A DNA stretch of 64,000 nucleotides from assembly GCF_001905825.1 (NCBI RefSeq), contig NZ_LIVV01000004.1, forward strand, positions 372,001-436,000. The letters run 5' to 3'. Source of the stretch: Streptomyces sp. CB02009 (lineage in GTDB: Bacteria > Actinomycetota > Actinomycetes > Streptomycetales > Streptomycetaceae). Positions 43,189 through 49,885 of this stretch are shown piece by piece. The position numbers and the translations under genes were made by a program. The notes beneath the pieces are model-generated. The model did not search any database. It saw nothing but the letters and a program-made list of their open reading frames with translations, and had not been told where the DNA came from. The first letter of the stretch is position 1, and every line of letters begins with the position of its first letter.

Positions 43189-43346
43189 TGGCCGTCCACC
43201 GTCACATCGTTGAACGGAAGCAGCGGCTCCGCCCAGGGGAACACGTACTGGAAGAGGGCGTACACGACCGCGAGCACCAGCACGATCGAGAGCAGCGCCC
43301 GCACCCACGCGTTGCCCGGCAGATGCCGCCAGATCCAGCCGTACAT
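43185..43346 (-). CDS. Small single-pass membrane protein, 53 aa
   Basis: Short reading frame MYGWIWRHLPGNAWV followed by one hydrophobic helix (about residues 16-36, RALLSIVLVLAVVYALFQYV) and an acidic exterior-type tail PFNDVTVDGQ. Its TGA overlaps the pabA GTG as GTGA, which strongly supports translation. The sequence is Trp/aromatic-rich at the start and composition fits a real protein. The position is between two sortase genes. Function unknown; such short proteins are easily missed in annotation. Confidence 0.8.
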   Translation of the reverse strand: MYGWIWRHLPGNAWVRALLSIVLVLAVVYALFQYVFPWAEPLLPFNDVTVDGQ

Positions 43347-43410
43347 GACGTCGACCGCCCCTTCCGTTCGTTACGGGGACCAGAGTACGGGGCGAGGGGG
43401 CCGCGGGGGG

Positions 43411-44091
43411 TCAGCTGTCCAAAGCCTGTGGACGACCGTCGGCGACCGGCCGGGTGGCGTCGAGGTGCGCCCAGACCACGAGCCGGTGGCTGCTGCCCCA
43501 CTCGGGTTCGCAGGTGGTGAGGGTGAGATAGCGGCCGGGCCCGTCGAACCCGGACTTCGCGGGGACGGGGTCGATGACGCCGACATCGGTGGGCACGGTC
43601 CGGTAGGGGGCGCGGTCGACGCGGTAGGTGAACCAGGTCGTCCCGTCGGTGAGGACGATCGCGTCGCCCTCGCGCAGCCGCGGGAAGTCCTTGAAGGGAT
43701 CTCCGTAGGTGCGGCGGTGGCCGGCGACGGCGAAGTTCCCGGTCGCGCCGAGGCGGGCGGTCCCGGCGTAGTGGCCGAGCCCCTTCTTCAGGGTGCCGAC
43801 CCCGGTGCCCTGGAGGACGGGCCACTTCCAGTCCTTGCCGAGTCGGGGGACGTACATGACGGCGATGCCCTTGCCGGGGGTGTACGGCACGGCTGCGGGG
43901 ACGGCTCCGGGTGCGGGGGCGGCGGTCCGGACCGGGGTGGCGGTCCACTCGCGCTGGAGGGTGTCGATCTGGCCGGCGCTCGCGCTCGCGGCCTGGATCC
44001 CGGTCCAGTACAGGACGTACACGACGAAGAGGACGATCAGGGCGCCGACGGTGATGCACAGCTCGCTGAAGGTCCTCACGACGAGACGCAA
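43411..44091 (-). CDS. Class E sortase-like protein, third copy, 226 aa
   Basis: N-terminal helix (about residues 10-30, LCITVGALIVLFVVYVLYWT) and a sortase domain with His in FAVAGHRRTYGDPFKDFPRL, Cys in LTLTTCEPEWGSSHRLVVW and a C-terminal Arg. It differs from the two srtE proteins in the residues after the Cys (EPEWG versus TP), which may change substrate choice. I use TTG 44091 after GGGAGGGG; an internal GTG four codons later is an alternative. No substrate gene with a sorting motif was recognised nearby. Confidence 0.85.
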   Translation of the reverse strand: MRLVVRTFSELCITVGALIVLFVVYVLYWTGIQAASASAGQIDTLQREWTATPVRTAAPAPGAVPAAVPYTPGKGIAVMYVPRLGKDWKWPVLQGTGVGTLKKGLGHYAGTARLGATGNFAVAGHRRTYGDPFKDFPRLREGDAIVLTDGTTWFTYRVDRAPYRTVPTDVGVIDPVPAKSGFDGPGRYLTLTTCEPEWGSSHRLVVWAHLDATRPVADGRPQALDS

Positions 44092-44147
44092 GCGCCCCTC
44101 CCGCAGTCGGCTCGCGGCGGTGCCACCCCGGCCGTGCGTGCGGGGTG

Positions 44148-44915
44148 TCAGCCCACCGGCTTCGCTTGGTGGAGGTCCACTGTGCCCGAGTACCCGGGAA
44201 GAGTCACCGCCCTGTGCTCGTCGACTTTCCAGCCGAGCCCGTACGCCTTCACGTACAGCTGGTAGTTCTGGATCGCCGGGGAGCCCGCGAGCGCCCTGGT
44301 CAGCTTCCCCCGGTCACCGACGGCGGTGATCTTGTACGGGGGCGAGTAGACGCGGCCCTGGAGGATCAGGGTGTTGCCGACGCAGCGCACGGCGCTGGTG
44401 GAGATGAGCCGCTGGTCCATGACCCGGATGCCCTCGGCGCCGCCCTGCCACAGGGCGTTGACGACGGCCTGCAGGTCCTGCTGGTGGATGACCAGGTCGT
44501 TGGCCTGCGGCTCGGGGTAGCCGGGGGCGGCCTGGGCGTTCGGCGGGGCGTCGTTGAGGGTGACGGTGAGACCGGAGCCGGAGACCTCGGTGGTGCCCGC
44601 CGCCGCTTCGAGCGCGTCGAGTTTCGCGTCCTCCGCGCGCGTGGAGCCGTCGTCGCGGGCGGCGAGCGAGTCGACCTGGGAGCGGAGGGCGGAGGTGGAC
44701 TCGTCGAGGCCCGCGTTCTTGTGGCTGCGCTCCTCGATCAGGTCGGAGAGCCGCAGGAGTGAGGCGTCGGTGCGGATGTTCGTGCCCTTGGCGGTGTTGA
44801 AGCTCGTGACGAAGATCAGTCCGGCGAGGGCGAAAACGGCAAGGGTGAGCACCCGGACGGGGCGCCACCTCGCGGTGCGGCCAGGTCCTTCGGGAGTGCC
44901 GGCGGAATTGCTCAA
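44148..44915 (-). CDS. DUF881-family membrane-anchored protein, 255 aa
   Basis: One N-terminal helix (about residues 20-40, VRVLTLAVFALAGLIFVTSF), a coiled-coil stretch (RLSDLIEERSHKNAGLDEST), then the DUF881 domain with LTVTLNDAP, DLVIHQQDLQAVVNALWQGG and ISTSAVRCVGNTLILQGRVY. The fold resembles division-linked extracytoplasmic proteins. It is divergent from crgA across 140 bases, a common actinobacterial arrangement suggesting a cell-division or wall role. TTG 44915 is the best-supported start. Confidence 0.87.
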   Translation of the reverse strand: MSNSAGTPEGPGRTARWRPVRVLTLAVFALAGLIFVTSFNTAKGTNIRTDASLLRLSDLIEERSHKNAGLDESTSALRSQVDSLAARDDGSTRAEDAKLDALEAAAGTTEVSGSGLTVTLNDAPPNAQAAPGYPEPQANDLVIHQQDLQAVVNALWQGGAEGIRVMDQRLISTSAVRCVGNTLILQGRVYSPPYKITAVGDRGKLTRALAGSPAIQNYQLYVKAYGLGWKVDEHRAVTLPGYSGTVDLHQAKPVG

Positions 44916-45055
44916 CGTACCCTGATCCCCTTCGGTGCCGCGGAACCACTACGCTAACGGACGCCTGGGGGACGCAGTCGTCCTCCTTCGTCACATCCCG
45001 GCGCCAGCCACAGTTCCCTGCGCGGTCACGCAGCGCATCGACAGGAGAGTCCCTC

Positions 45056-45310
45056 GTGCCGAAGTCACGGATCCGCAAGAAGGCCGACTTCACGCCCCCG
45101 CCGGCGAAGCAGGCCACCTCGATCAAGCTGACCAACCGCAGCTGGGTGGCGCCTGTGATGCTCGCGCTGTTCGCCATCGGTCTGGTGTGGATCGTGGTCT
45201 TCTACGTCACCGACGGTTCGATGCCGATCGAGTCGATCCGGAACTGGAACATCGTGGTGGGCTTCGGCTTCATCGCGGCCGGCTTCGGCGTCTCGACGCA
45301 GTGGAAGTAG
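45056..45310 (+). CDS. crgA: CrgA, cell-division membrane protein, 84 aa
   Basis: Small septation regulator that binds FtsZ-ring proteins and controls sporulation septation in Streptomyces. It starts MPKSRIRKKADFTPPP, with two hydrophobic helices at about 30-51 and 65-80. The length and both helices match the family. GTG 45056 follows AGGAGAG. It is divergent from the DUF881 gene. A gene-free region with exact DnaA boxes begins 70 bases after the stop. Confidence 0.95.
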   Translation: MPKSRIRKKADFTPPPAKQATSIKLTNRSWVAPVMLALFAIGLVWIVVFYVTDGSMPIESIRNWNIVVGFGFIAAGFGVSTQWK

Positions 45311-45379
45311 CGGAGAACAGCAGGGGTACGGCCGCCGTCTAGCGTCCGTACCGGCTGCTCGTCAAGCTCTCCCCTGAAC

Positions 45380-45614
45380 TTATCCACAGCGTTGTGCACA
45401 GCACTGGATAACTTACGAAGATCTGTGGATAACTCGCACGAGGTTGACGCCGGTATGACCGGAATCACCCTCGCCGGAGACCGCAACGCCCCTCGCCTCC
45501 CTGGAGAAGTACCAGGTCAGAGGCGAGGGGCGCAGTCTTTCCCCACAGAGCGGGGAGAGGCCGCCACGCACTGTGGATAACTCTGGGGAAAGCTCACAGA
45601 GAAGCTCGTCCACA
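45380..45614. promoter_or_regulatory. DnaA-box cluster outside oriC
   Basis: Exact TTATCCACA or its complement occurs at 45380-45388, 45424-45432 and 45572-45580. Near matches are TTGTGCACA at 45392-45400 and TCGTCCACA at 45606-45614. The 45311-45625 interval has no gene. It also contains the hairpin at 45487-45532. Such a cluster about 17.5 kb from oriC could titrate DnaA or regulate crgA or the rhomboid gene. Confidence 0.75.
45487..45532. terminator. Long two-step hairpin between crgA and rhomboid genes
   Basis: Outer arms 45487-45499 and 45520-45532 pair perfectly over 13 bases. Between them, CCTGG and CCAGG can pair again around AGAAGTA. TCTTTCCCC follows on the plus strand. It may terminate crgA or an unannotated short RNA. 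Confidence 0.6.
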
Positions 45615-45625
45615 GCCCTGTGCGC

Positions 45626-46510
45626 TCAGGTGAGCGTCGCGGTGCGGGCCAGCACGATCCCCACGTCGAGCAGCAGCACCAGGGCCAGCGCCCCGTACTG
45701 CACCAGGTCCCGGCAGGCCCTCGGCGCGTGCACGAGCGCGTACGTCACCACGAGGCCCGCGACCAGACCGCCGACGTGGGCCTCCCAGGAGATCCCCGGT
45801 CGGGTGAACGTCATGAGCAGCGACAGGGCCACGAAAAGGATCACCGGCCGCATGTCGTGACGCCGCCGGCGGGCGAGCACCACCCACGCGCCGATCAGGC
45901 CGTAGACCACGCCGGAGGCGCCGAGCGAGGGCTGGTTCTGCGCGGCGACGAGGTACGCCAGCACGGAGCCGGAGAGACCGGAGAGCAGGCACAGGGCCGC
46001 GTACCGGATCCGGCCCAGCTCGGGCTCGACGATCCCGCCGATCACCCACAGGCCCAGCACGTTGAAGAGGATGTGCCAGACCTCCTGGTGGAGGACGGTC
46101 GAGGTCAGCAGCCGGTACCACTCGCCGTCGGCGACCCCGACCAGCTCGCCGAGCGACGGGCTGTAGGCGTAGCCGATGAGGACGAGCTCGTCGACGAGCC
46201 GATCCCCGAACACGAGTACGGCCAGGTACACCGCGAGGTTGATTCCGATGAGGATCTTGGTGACGAGGCGGTCGTCCGCCGCGACCCGGCCGCCCGCGAG
46301 CGTCCGCGGCTGGTTGGCGTCGGCGGCGTGGCCCGTCCCCGACCCGTTGCGCACGCAGTCGGGGCACTGGAAGCCGACGGAGGCGGAGACCATGCACGAC
46401 GGGCAGATCGGCTTCTCGCAGCGTGTGCAGCGGATGCCGGTCTCCACCTCGGGGTGGCGGTAGCAGCGCGGCAGACCGGCGCGCTTGTCCTCGGAGGGTT
46501 TCGGTTCCAT
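45626..46510 (-). CDS. Rhomboid-family intramembrane serine protease, 294 aa
   Basis: The N-terminal zinc-binding region (CYRHPEVETGIRCTRCEKPI, then CPSC and FQCPDC) is B-box-like. The rhomboid core of six helices follows, with the catalytic Ser in PSLGASGVVYGLIGAW and His in SWEAHVGGLVAGLVV. HILFNVLGLWVIGG precedes the core as in the family. It should cleave membrane proteins within the bilayer. Its stop lies just right of the DnaA-box cluster. It is 22 bases downstream of the cyclophilin gene. Confidence 0.93.
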   Translation of the reverse strand: MEPKPSEDKRAGLPRCYRHPEVETGIRCTRCEKPICPSCMVSASVGFQCPDCVRNGSGTGHAADANQPRTLAGGRVAADDRLVTKILIGINLAVYLAVLVFGDRLVDELVLIGYAYSPSLGELVGVADGEWYRLLTSTVLHQEVWHILFNVLGLWVIGGIVEPELGRIRYAALCLLSGLSGSVLAYLVAAQNQPSLGASGVVYGLIGAWVVLARRRRHDMRPVILFVALSLLMTFTRPGISWEAHVGGLVAGLVVTYALVHAPRACRDLVQYGALALVLLLDVGIVLARTATLT

Positions 46511-46532
46511 GAGAGGTGCCGTCCCTTCCGCC

Positions 46533-47060
46533 TCAGCGCTTCTCGATCACCACGGACTCGATGACCACGTCCTGCAGCGGTCGCTCGGTGTGCGGGTCGG
46601 TCGCGGTGGCCGCGATCGCGTCCACGACCTTCCGGCTCGCGCCGTCCACGACCTCGCCGAAGATGGTGTGCTTGCGGTTCAGCCAGGTCGCGGGAGCGAC
46701 GGTGACGAAGAACTGCGAGCCGTTGGTGCCCGGACCGGCGTTGGCCATGGCCAGCAGGTAGGGACGGTCGAAGAAGAGCTCGGGGTGGAACTCGTCGGCG
46801 AACTCGTAGCCGGGACCGCCCGTGCCGTTCCCGAGCGGATCGCCCGCCTGGATCATGAAGCCCTTGATGACCCGGTGGAAGACCGTGCCGTCGTAGAGCG
46901 GCTCCGAGGAGACCGTGCCGGTCGCAGGGTGCGTCCACTCGCGCTCACCGCCGGCGAGCTCGACGAAGTTCCTGACCGTCTTCGGGGCGTGGAACGGCAT
47001 CAGCCGCACCTCGATGTCACCCAGGCTGGTCTTGAGGGTCGCGTACAACTGCTCGGCCAC
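46533..47060 (-). CDS. Peptidyl-prolyl cis-trans isomerase, cyclophilin type, 175 aa
   Basis: Cytoplasmic cyclophilin that speeds proline isomerisation in folding proteins. Active-site motifs are YDGTVFHRVIKGFMIQAGDP, NAGPGTNGSQFFVTVAPATW and HTIFGEVVDG. No signal peptide. GTG 47060 is the start. It probably forms a two-gene unit with the rhomboid gene. The 175 bases upstream, shared with the divergent DUF5324 gene, include GTCACGTCACGTC direct repeats. Confidence 0.93.
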   Translation of the reverse strand: MAEQLYATLKTSLGDIEVRLMPFHAPKTVRNFVELAGGEREWTHPATGTVSSEPLYDGTVFHRVIKGFMIQAGDPLGNGTGGPGYEFADEFHPELFFDRPYLLAMANAGPGTNGSQFFVTVAPATWLNRKHTIFGEVVDGASRKVVDAIAATATDPHTERPLQDVVIESVVIEKR

Positions 47061-47235
47061 GGTCGCCTTCCGTCCACGTCATGTCGCGTCACGTCACGTC
47101 TGTCTCTGGCGTGTCCGATCCTCGCATGCCCCGGATGCCCACCCCACATGCCGTACCTGGCTCCGGGGGGCATGATTTCGAAAAGGATGGAAAGGCGAAA
47201 AACCGACATCGTCGCCACCGAGGAGGAGGAATCCC

Positions 47236-47949
47236 GTGACCCGCATGGACAGCGTGCGCGCCGCGTCAGATTCGGCGAAGGAGAGCGTCCTGCACGCCGC
47301 GGAAGTGGTGGCGCCGTACGCCGGCACGGCAAAGGACCAGGCCGCGCACTACGCCCATGAGGCGCGTGTGCTGATCGCGCCGAAGGTCTCCAAGGCCGCT
47401 CACCAGGCCCGGGCGCAGGCTCGTGCGCAGTACGACTCGTATGTCGCACCGCATGTACCGCCGCGGGTCGACGCAGCCGCACACACTGCGGCGGTCAAGA
47501 CCCGCTGGGCCTACCGTCAGGCGGCCGATTACACCGTTCCGCGTGTCGAGCAGGCGGTCGCCGCGACAGGTCCCGTCCTCGATGAGGCCGGGTCGCGTTC
47601 GACTGCCGCCTGGGCCGCACTGCGCGGTCAGGTGACACCGGAGGAGATCCAGAAGATCGCGAAGAAGCACGAGCGTCAGGCACGGGCCGGACGCCTCGCC
47701 AAGGGCCTCCTGGTCCTGGGCGTTCTCGTCGGCGGCGCGTTCGCCGCCTGGAAGTGGTGGGACAAGCAGGCCAATCCCGACTGGCTGGTCGAGCCGCCCG
47801 CCGCCACCGAGGTGGAAGAGGAGGGTTCCGTACTGACGTCCTACGACGAGGGTGGGGATGCCCTCGACCCGGAGGTGGAGGCCAAGGAGACCGAGGCCGA
47901 AGCCGCTGCCGCCGCCGAGGAAGCCGCCGATCGCGACGAGCGCCGCTGA
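47236..47949 (+). CDS. DUF5324-family membrane protein, 237 aa
   Basis: Helical protein of a family common in Streptomyces. The N-terminal part is Ala-rich and amphipathic (ESVLHAAEVVAPYAGTAKDQ). One helix lies near residues 155-172 (LAKGLLVLGVLVGGAFAAWK) and a C-terminal tail is strongly acidic and Ala-rich (ETEAEAAAAAEEAADRDERR). GTG 47236 follows AGGAGGAGGA. Function unknown; the structure suggests a membrane-associated scaffold. Confidence 0.85.
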   Translation: MTRMDSVRAASDSAKESVLHAAEVVAPYAGTAKDQAAHYAHEARVLIAPKVSKAAHQARAQARAQYDSYVAPHVPPRVDAAAHTAAVKTRWAYRQAADYTVPRVEQAVAATGPVLDEAGSRSTAAWAALRGQVTPEEIQKIAKKHERQARAGRLAKGLLVLGVLVGGAFAAWKWWDKQANPDWLVEPPAATEVEEEGSVLTSYDEGGDALDPEVEAKETEAEAAAAAEEAADRDERR

Positions 47950-48060
47950 CCGACCGGGGTACTGCTGGGTACTGCCGAGGTCCTACCGCGTGTGACCAGG
48001 GCCCTGCCGAAGTCTGCCGGGGTCCTGGTTCCCGCGGTGTCCCGCGGGGTCATGCCGAGT

Positions 48061-48186
48061 CCTGCGGGTTCTTGCCGTACTGCGGGTCCTGCGGGTTCTT
48101 GCCGTACTGCGGGTCCTGCGGGTTTCTTCCGGTTCTGCGAGTCCTGCGAGGCCTGCGGGTCCTGCGAGGCCTGCGGGTCCTGCGAG
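48061..48186. repeat. Tandem repeats of 27 bp and 18 bp in a gene-free region
   Basis: A 27-bp unit (beginning CCTGCGGGTTCTTGCCGTAC) occurs exactly at 48061-48087 and 48088-48114, with a diverged third copy to 48141. An 18-bp unit TCCTGCGAGGCCTGCGGG follows at 48142-48159 and 48160-48177. The 47950-48335 interval has no gene; short GGGAACGGGT-type repeats follow at about 48262-48317. Confidence 0.85.
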
Positions 48187-48335
48187 TTCCGTCTGCGGAT
48201 TCCTGCCGGGTCCTGCCGGATCGTACGAGTCGGAGTCGTACGAGGAAGGGCGGACACGGTTACGGGAACGGGTGCAGGAACGGGTTCGGGAACGGGAACG
48301 GGTGCGGGGAGTGCGCATCGTCGTCTCCCCACGCC

Positions 48336-48722
48336 CTACGCCGCCGCGGCGAGCGCCAGCTCGGTCAGCGCGGCCGGCTCGTCGTTCTCGGCAGCGGCGG
48401 TGACGCCGGCGGCGGAGCGGCTGCGGGTGGCGGGAGAGGAACCGTGGGCCTCGGCGGCGATGCGCTGCTTGATCGTGGGCGGCAGGGAGCGGTCCCCGAC
48501 GAGCGGCCGGCGGTGAGCCCTCTGTGCCGGTACGGAGGCGAGCGCGGCCCGCTTCTCCCCGGCGACGGGCGCGGCCGTGGTGGGGCCGGCCGGCTCCTCC
48601 GGCTGCTGGACGGCGGGCTGCTGGGTCGCGGCGGCGGTGCTCGCCAGGCCGACGGAGGCGAGCAGGGCGAAGAGGACGGAGATGAAGGCGGTCCAGAACT
48701 GCTTGACCTTGGCGGTGGCCAT
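48336..48722 (-). CDS. Small secreted protein of unknown function, 128 aa
   Basis: A Sec signal peptide is clear: MATAKVKQFW, then a hydrophobic core TAFISVLFALLASVGLASTA ending in an AxA-type site near residue 32. The mature part is Ala/Pro/Thr-rich, with RSLPPTIKQRIAAEAHGSSP as the most protein-like segment, and little predicted structure. It may belong to a Streptomyces-specific DUF family (DUF6344 is my tentative memory). Left of it are the tandem repeats. I cannot give a function. Confidence 0.65.
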   Translation of the reverse strand: MATAKVKQFWTAFISVLFALLASVGLASTAAATQQPAVQQPEEPAGPTTAAPVAGEKRAALASVPAQRAHRRPLVGDRSLPPTIKQRIAAEAHGSSPATRSRSAAGVTAAAENDEPAALTELALAAAA

Positions 48723-49027
48723 GGCCCCTCACTTTCGTGACGATCTCGAATGGTTCATTTCGGTTTGCGCGCTTTACGTACTTTCCTCATGATGTGGATG
48801 CGCGCCCGTTTTCCACGGAACGTCGCCGCCGTCGCGCAGTTCTTCCGATGAACACCACCCGTCCGGACCAGCGGACCCTTCGGGACCGGAAGCAAGCACG
48901 GCACCCACGGCCGTCCTGGACGGATTCCCACCCCCTTCGCCCCGCCTCGCGGCGGCCGGGAACGGCGGGCGGCACACGGGTCCCGACGGATCGACCGCGC
49001 GGGCGGACCCGGACCGGCATACGAAAA
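48723..49027. other. Gene-free interval left of tRNA-Ala
   Basis: I see no supported gene. The only open frame of note (about 48848-49039, plus) is Arg/Pro-rich and has no ribosome binding site. The right side runs into the tRNA-Ala terminator. The left side should contain the promoter of the secreted-protein gene. Confidence 0.5.
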
Positions 49028-49067
49028 CACCCCCTGTGAACTGCGTTTCCGCAGTTCACAGGGGGTG
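49028..49067 (-). terminator. 17-bp hairpin after tRNA-Ala
   Basis: Arms 49028-49044 and 49051-49067 pair perfectly around 6 bases. On the minus strand it is followed by TTTTCGT, and it begins 7 bases after the tRNA 3' end. Confidence 0.85.
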
Positions 49068-49074
49068 CCTGTTG

Positions 49075-49147
49075 TGGAGCCTAGGGGAGTCGAACCCCTG
49101 ACATCTGCCATGCAAAGACAGCGCTCTACCAACTGAGCTAAGGCCCC
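49075..49147 (-). tRNA. tRNA-Ala (TGC)
   Basis: 73-nt cloverleaf with anticodon TGC (plus-strand GCA at 49112-49114). The acceptor stem GGGGCCT/AGGCTCC has one G-T pair at position 3, the alanine identity pair. Discriminator A, no encoded CCA. Confidence 0.96.
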
Positions 49148-49275
49148 GGAACGAGAACAGCGTACCGGGTCACCCCCCATGCCCGGCAAAAGGATTGGGA
49201 CTCCCGGTCGGCGACCACTCTCCGTAAGATGCTGAGCGAGGTTCGCAGTGGCGAACCTAGGGATGGGGAGAAGAA

Positions 49276-49824
49276 ATGGACGCAGCGCAGCAGGAAGCCA
49301 CGGCGCGAGCCAGAGAGCTTCAGCGCAGTTGGTACGGAGAGCCGCTGGGGGCGCTCTTCCGTCGGCTGATCGACGATCTCGGACTCAATCAGGCCAGGCT
49401 CGCGGCCGTGCTCGGATTGTCAGCGCCCATGCTGTCCCAGCTGATGAGCGGCCAGCGGGCCAAGATCGGGAACCCGGCCGTCGTCCAGCGCGTCCAGGCG
49501 CTCCAGGAACTCGCCGTGCAGGTCGCCGACGGCACCGTCAGCGCGGCCGAGGCCACCGACCGGATGGACGAGGTCAAGAAGTCGCAGGGCGGCTCCGTCC
49601 TCACCAGCACCGGGCAGCCCGCCACCGGCTCCGGCGCACCGACCGTCCGCCGCGTGGTCCGCGAGATCCAGTCGCTGCTGCGCTCCGTAGCCGCGGCCGG
49701 CGACATCATCGACGCCGCCGACTCCCTCGCCCCGGCCCACCCGGAACTGGCAGAGTTCCTCCGGGTGTACGGCGCGGGGCGGACCGCGGACGCGGTCGCG
49801 CACTACGAGTCGCACCAGAACTGA
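49276..49824 (+). CDS. Helix-turn-helix DNA-binding protein, 182 aa
   Basis: XRE-like HTH in residues 25-70 (LGALFRRLIDDLGLNQARLA, then LGLSAPMLSQLMSGQR). A C-terminal helical part (VVREIQSLLRSVAAAGDIID) carries no recognised domain. GGGGAGAAGAA precedes the ATG. It lies 61 bases upstream of a Ser/Thr kinase gene with no terminator between, so they are probably co-transcribed. The kinase may phosphorylate it or share its pathway. This pairing recurs in Streptomyces as I recall. Confidence 0.83.
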   Translation: MDAAQQEATARARELQRSWYGEPLGALFRRLIDDLGLNQARLAAVLGLSAPMLSQLMSGQRAKIGNPAVVQRVQALQELAVQVADGTVSAAEATDRMDEVKKSQGGSVLTSTGQPATGSGAPTVRRVVREIQSLLRSVAAAGDIIDAADSLAPAHPELAEFLRVYGAGRTADAVAHYESHQN

Positions 49825-49885
49825 CGCGGTCGGCAGCCGGCCGGCACCGCCCGCAGACGAGGCAACGGGGAGCGGACACAGCACG

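Noticed and set aside
48061..48317. Possible CRISPR array from the repeated units
   Set aside because: Units are directly adjacent with no unique spacers, and there are no cas genes.
48848..49039. Plus-strand frame of 63 codons beginning MNTTRPDQRT
   Set aside because: No ribosome binding site, low-complexity composition, and it ends inside the tRNA-Ala terminator.
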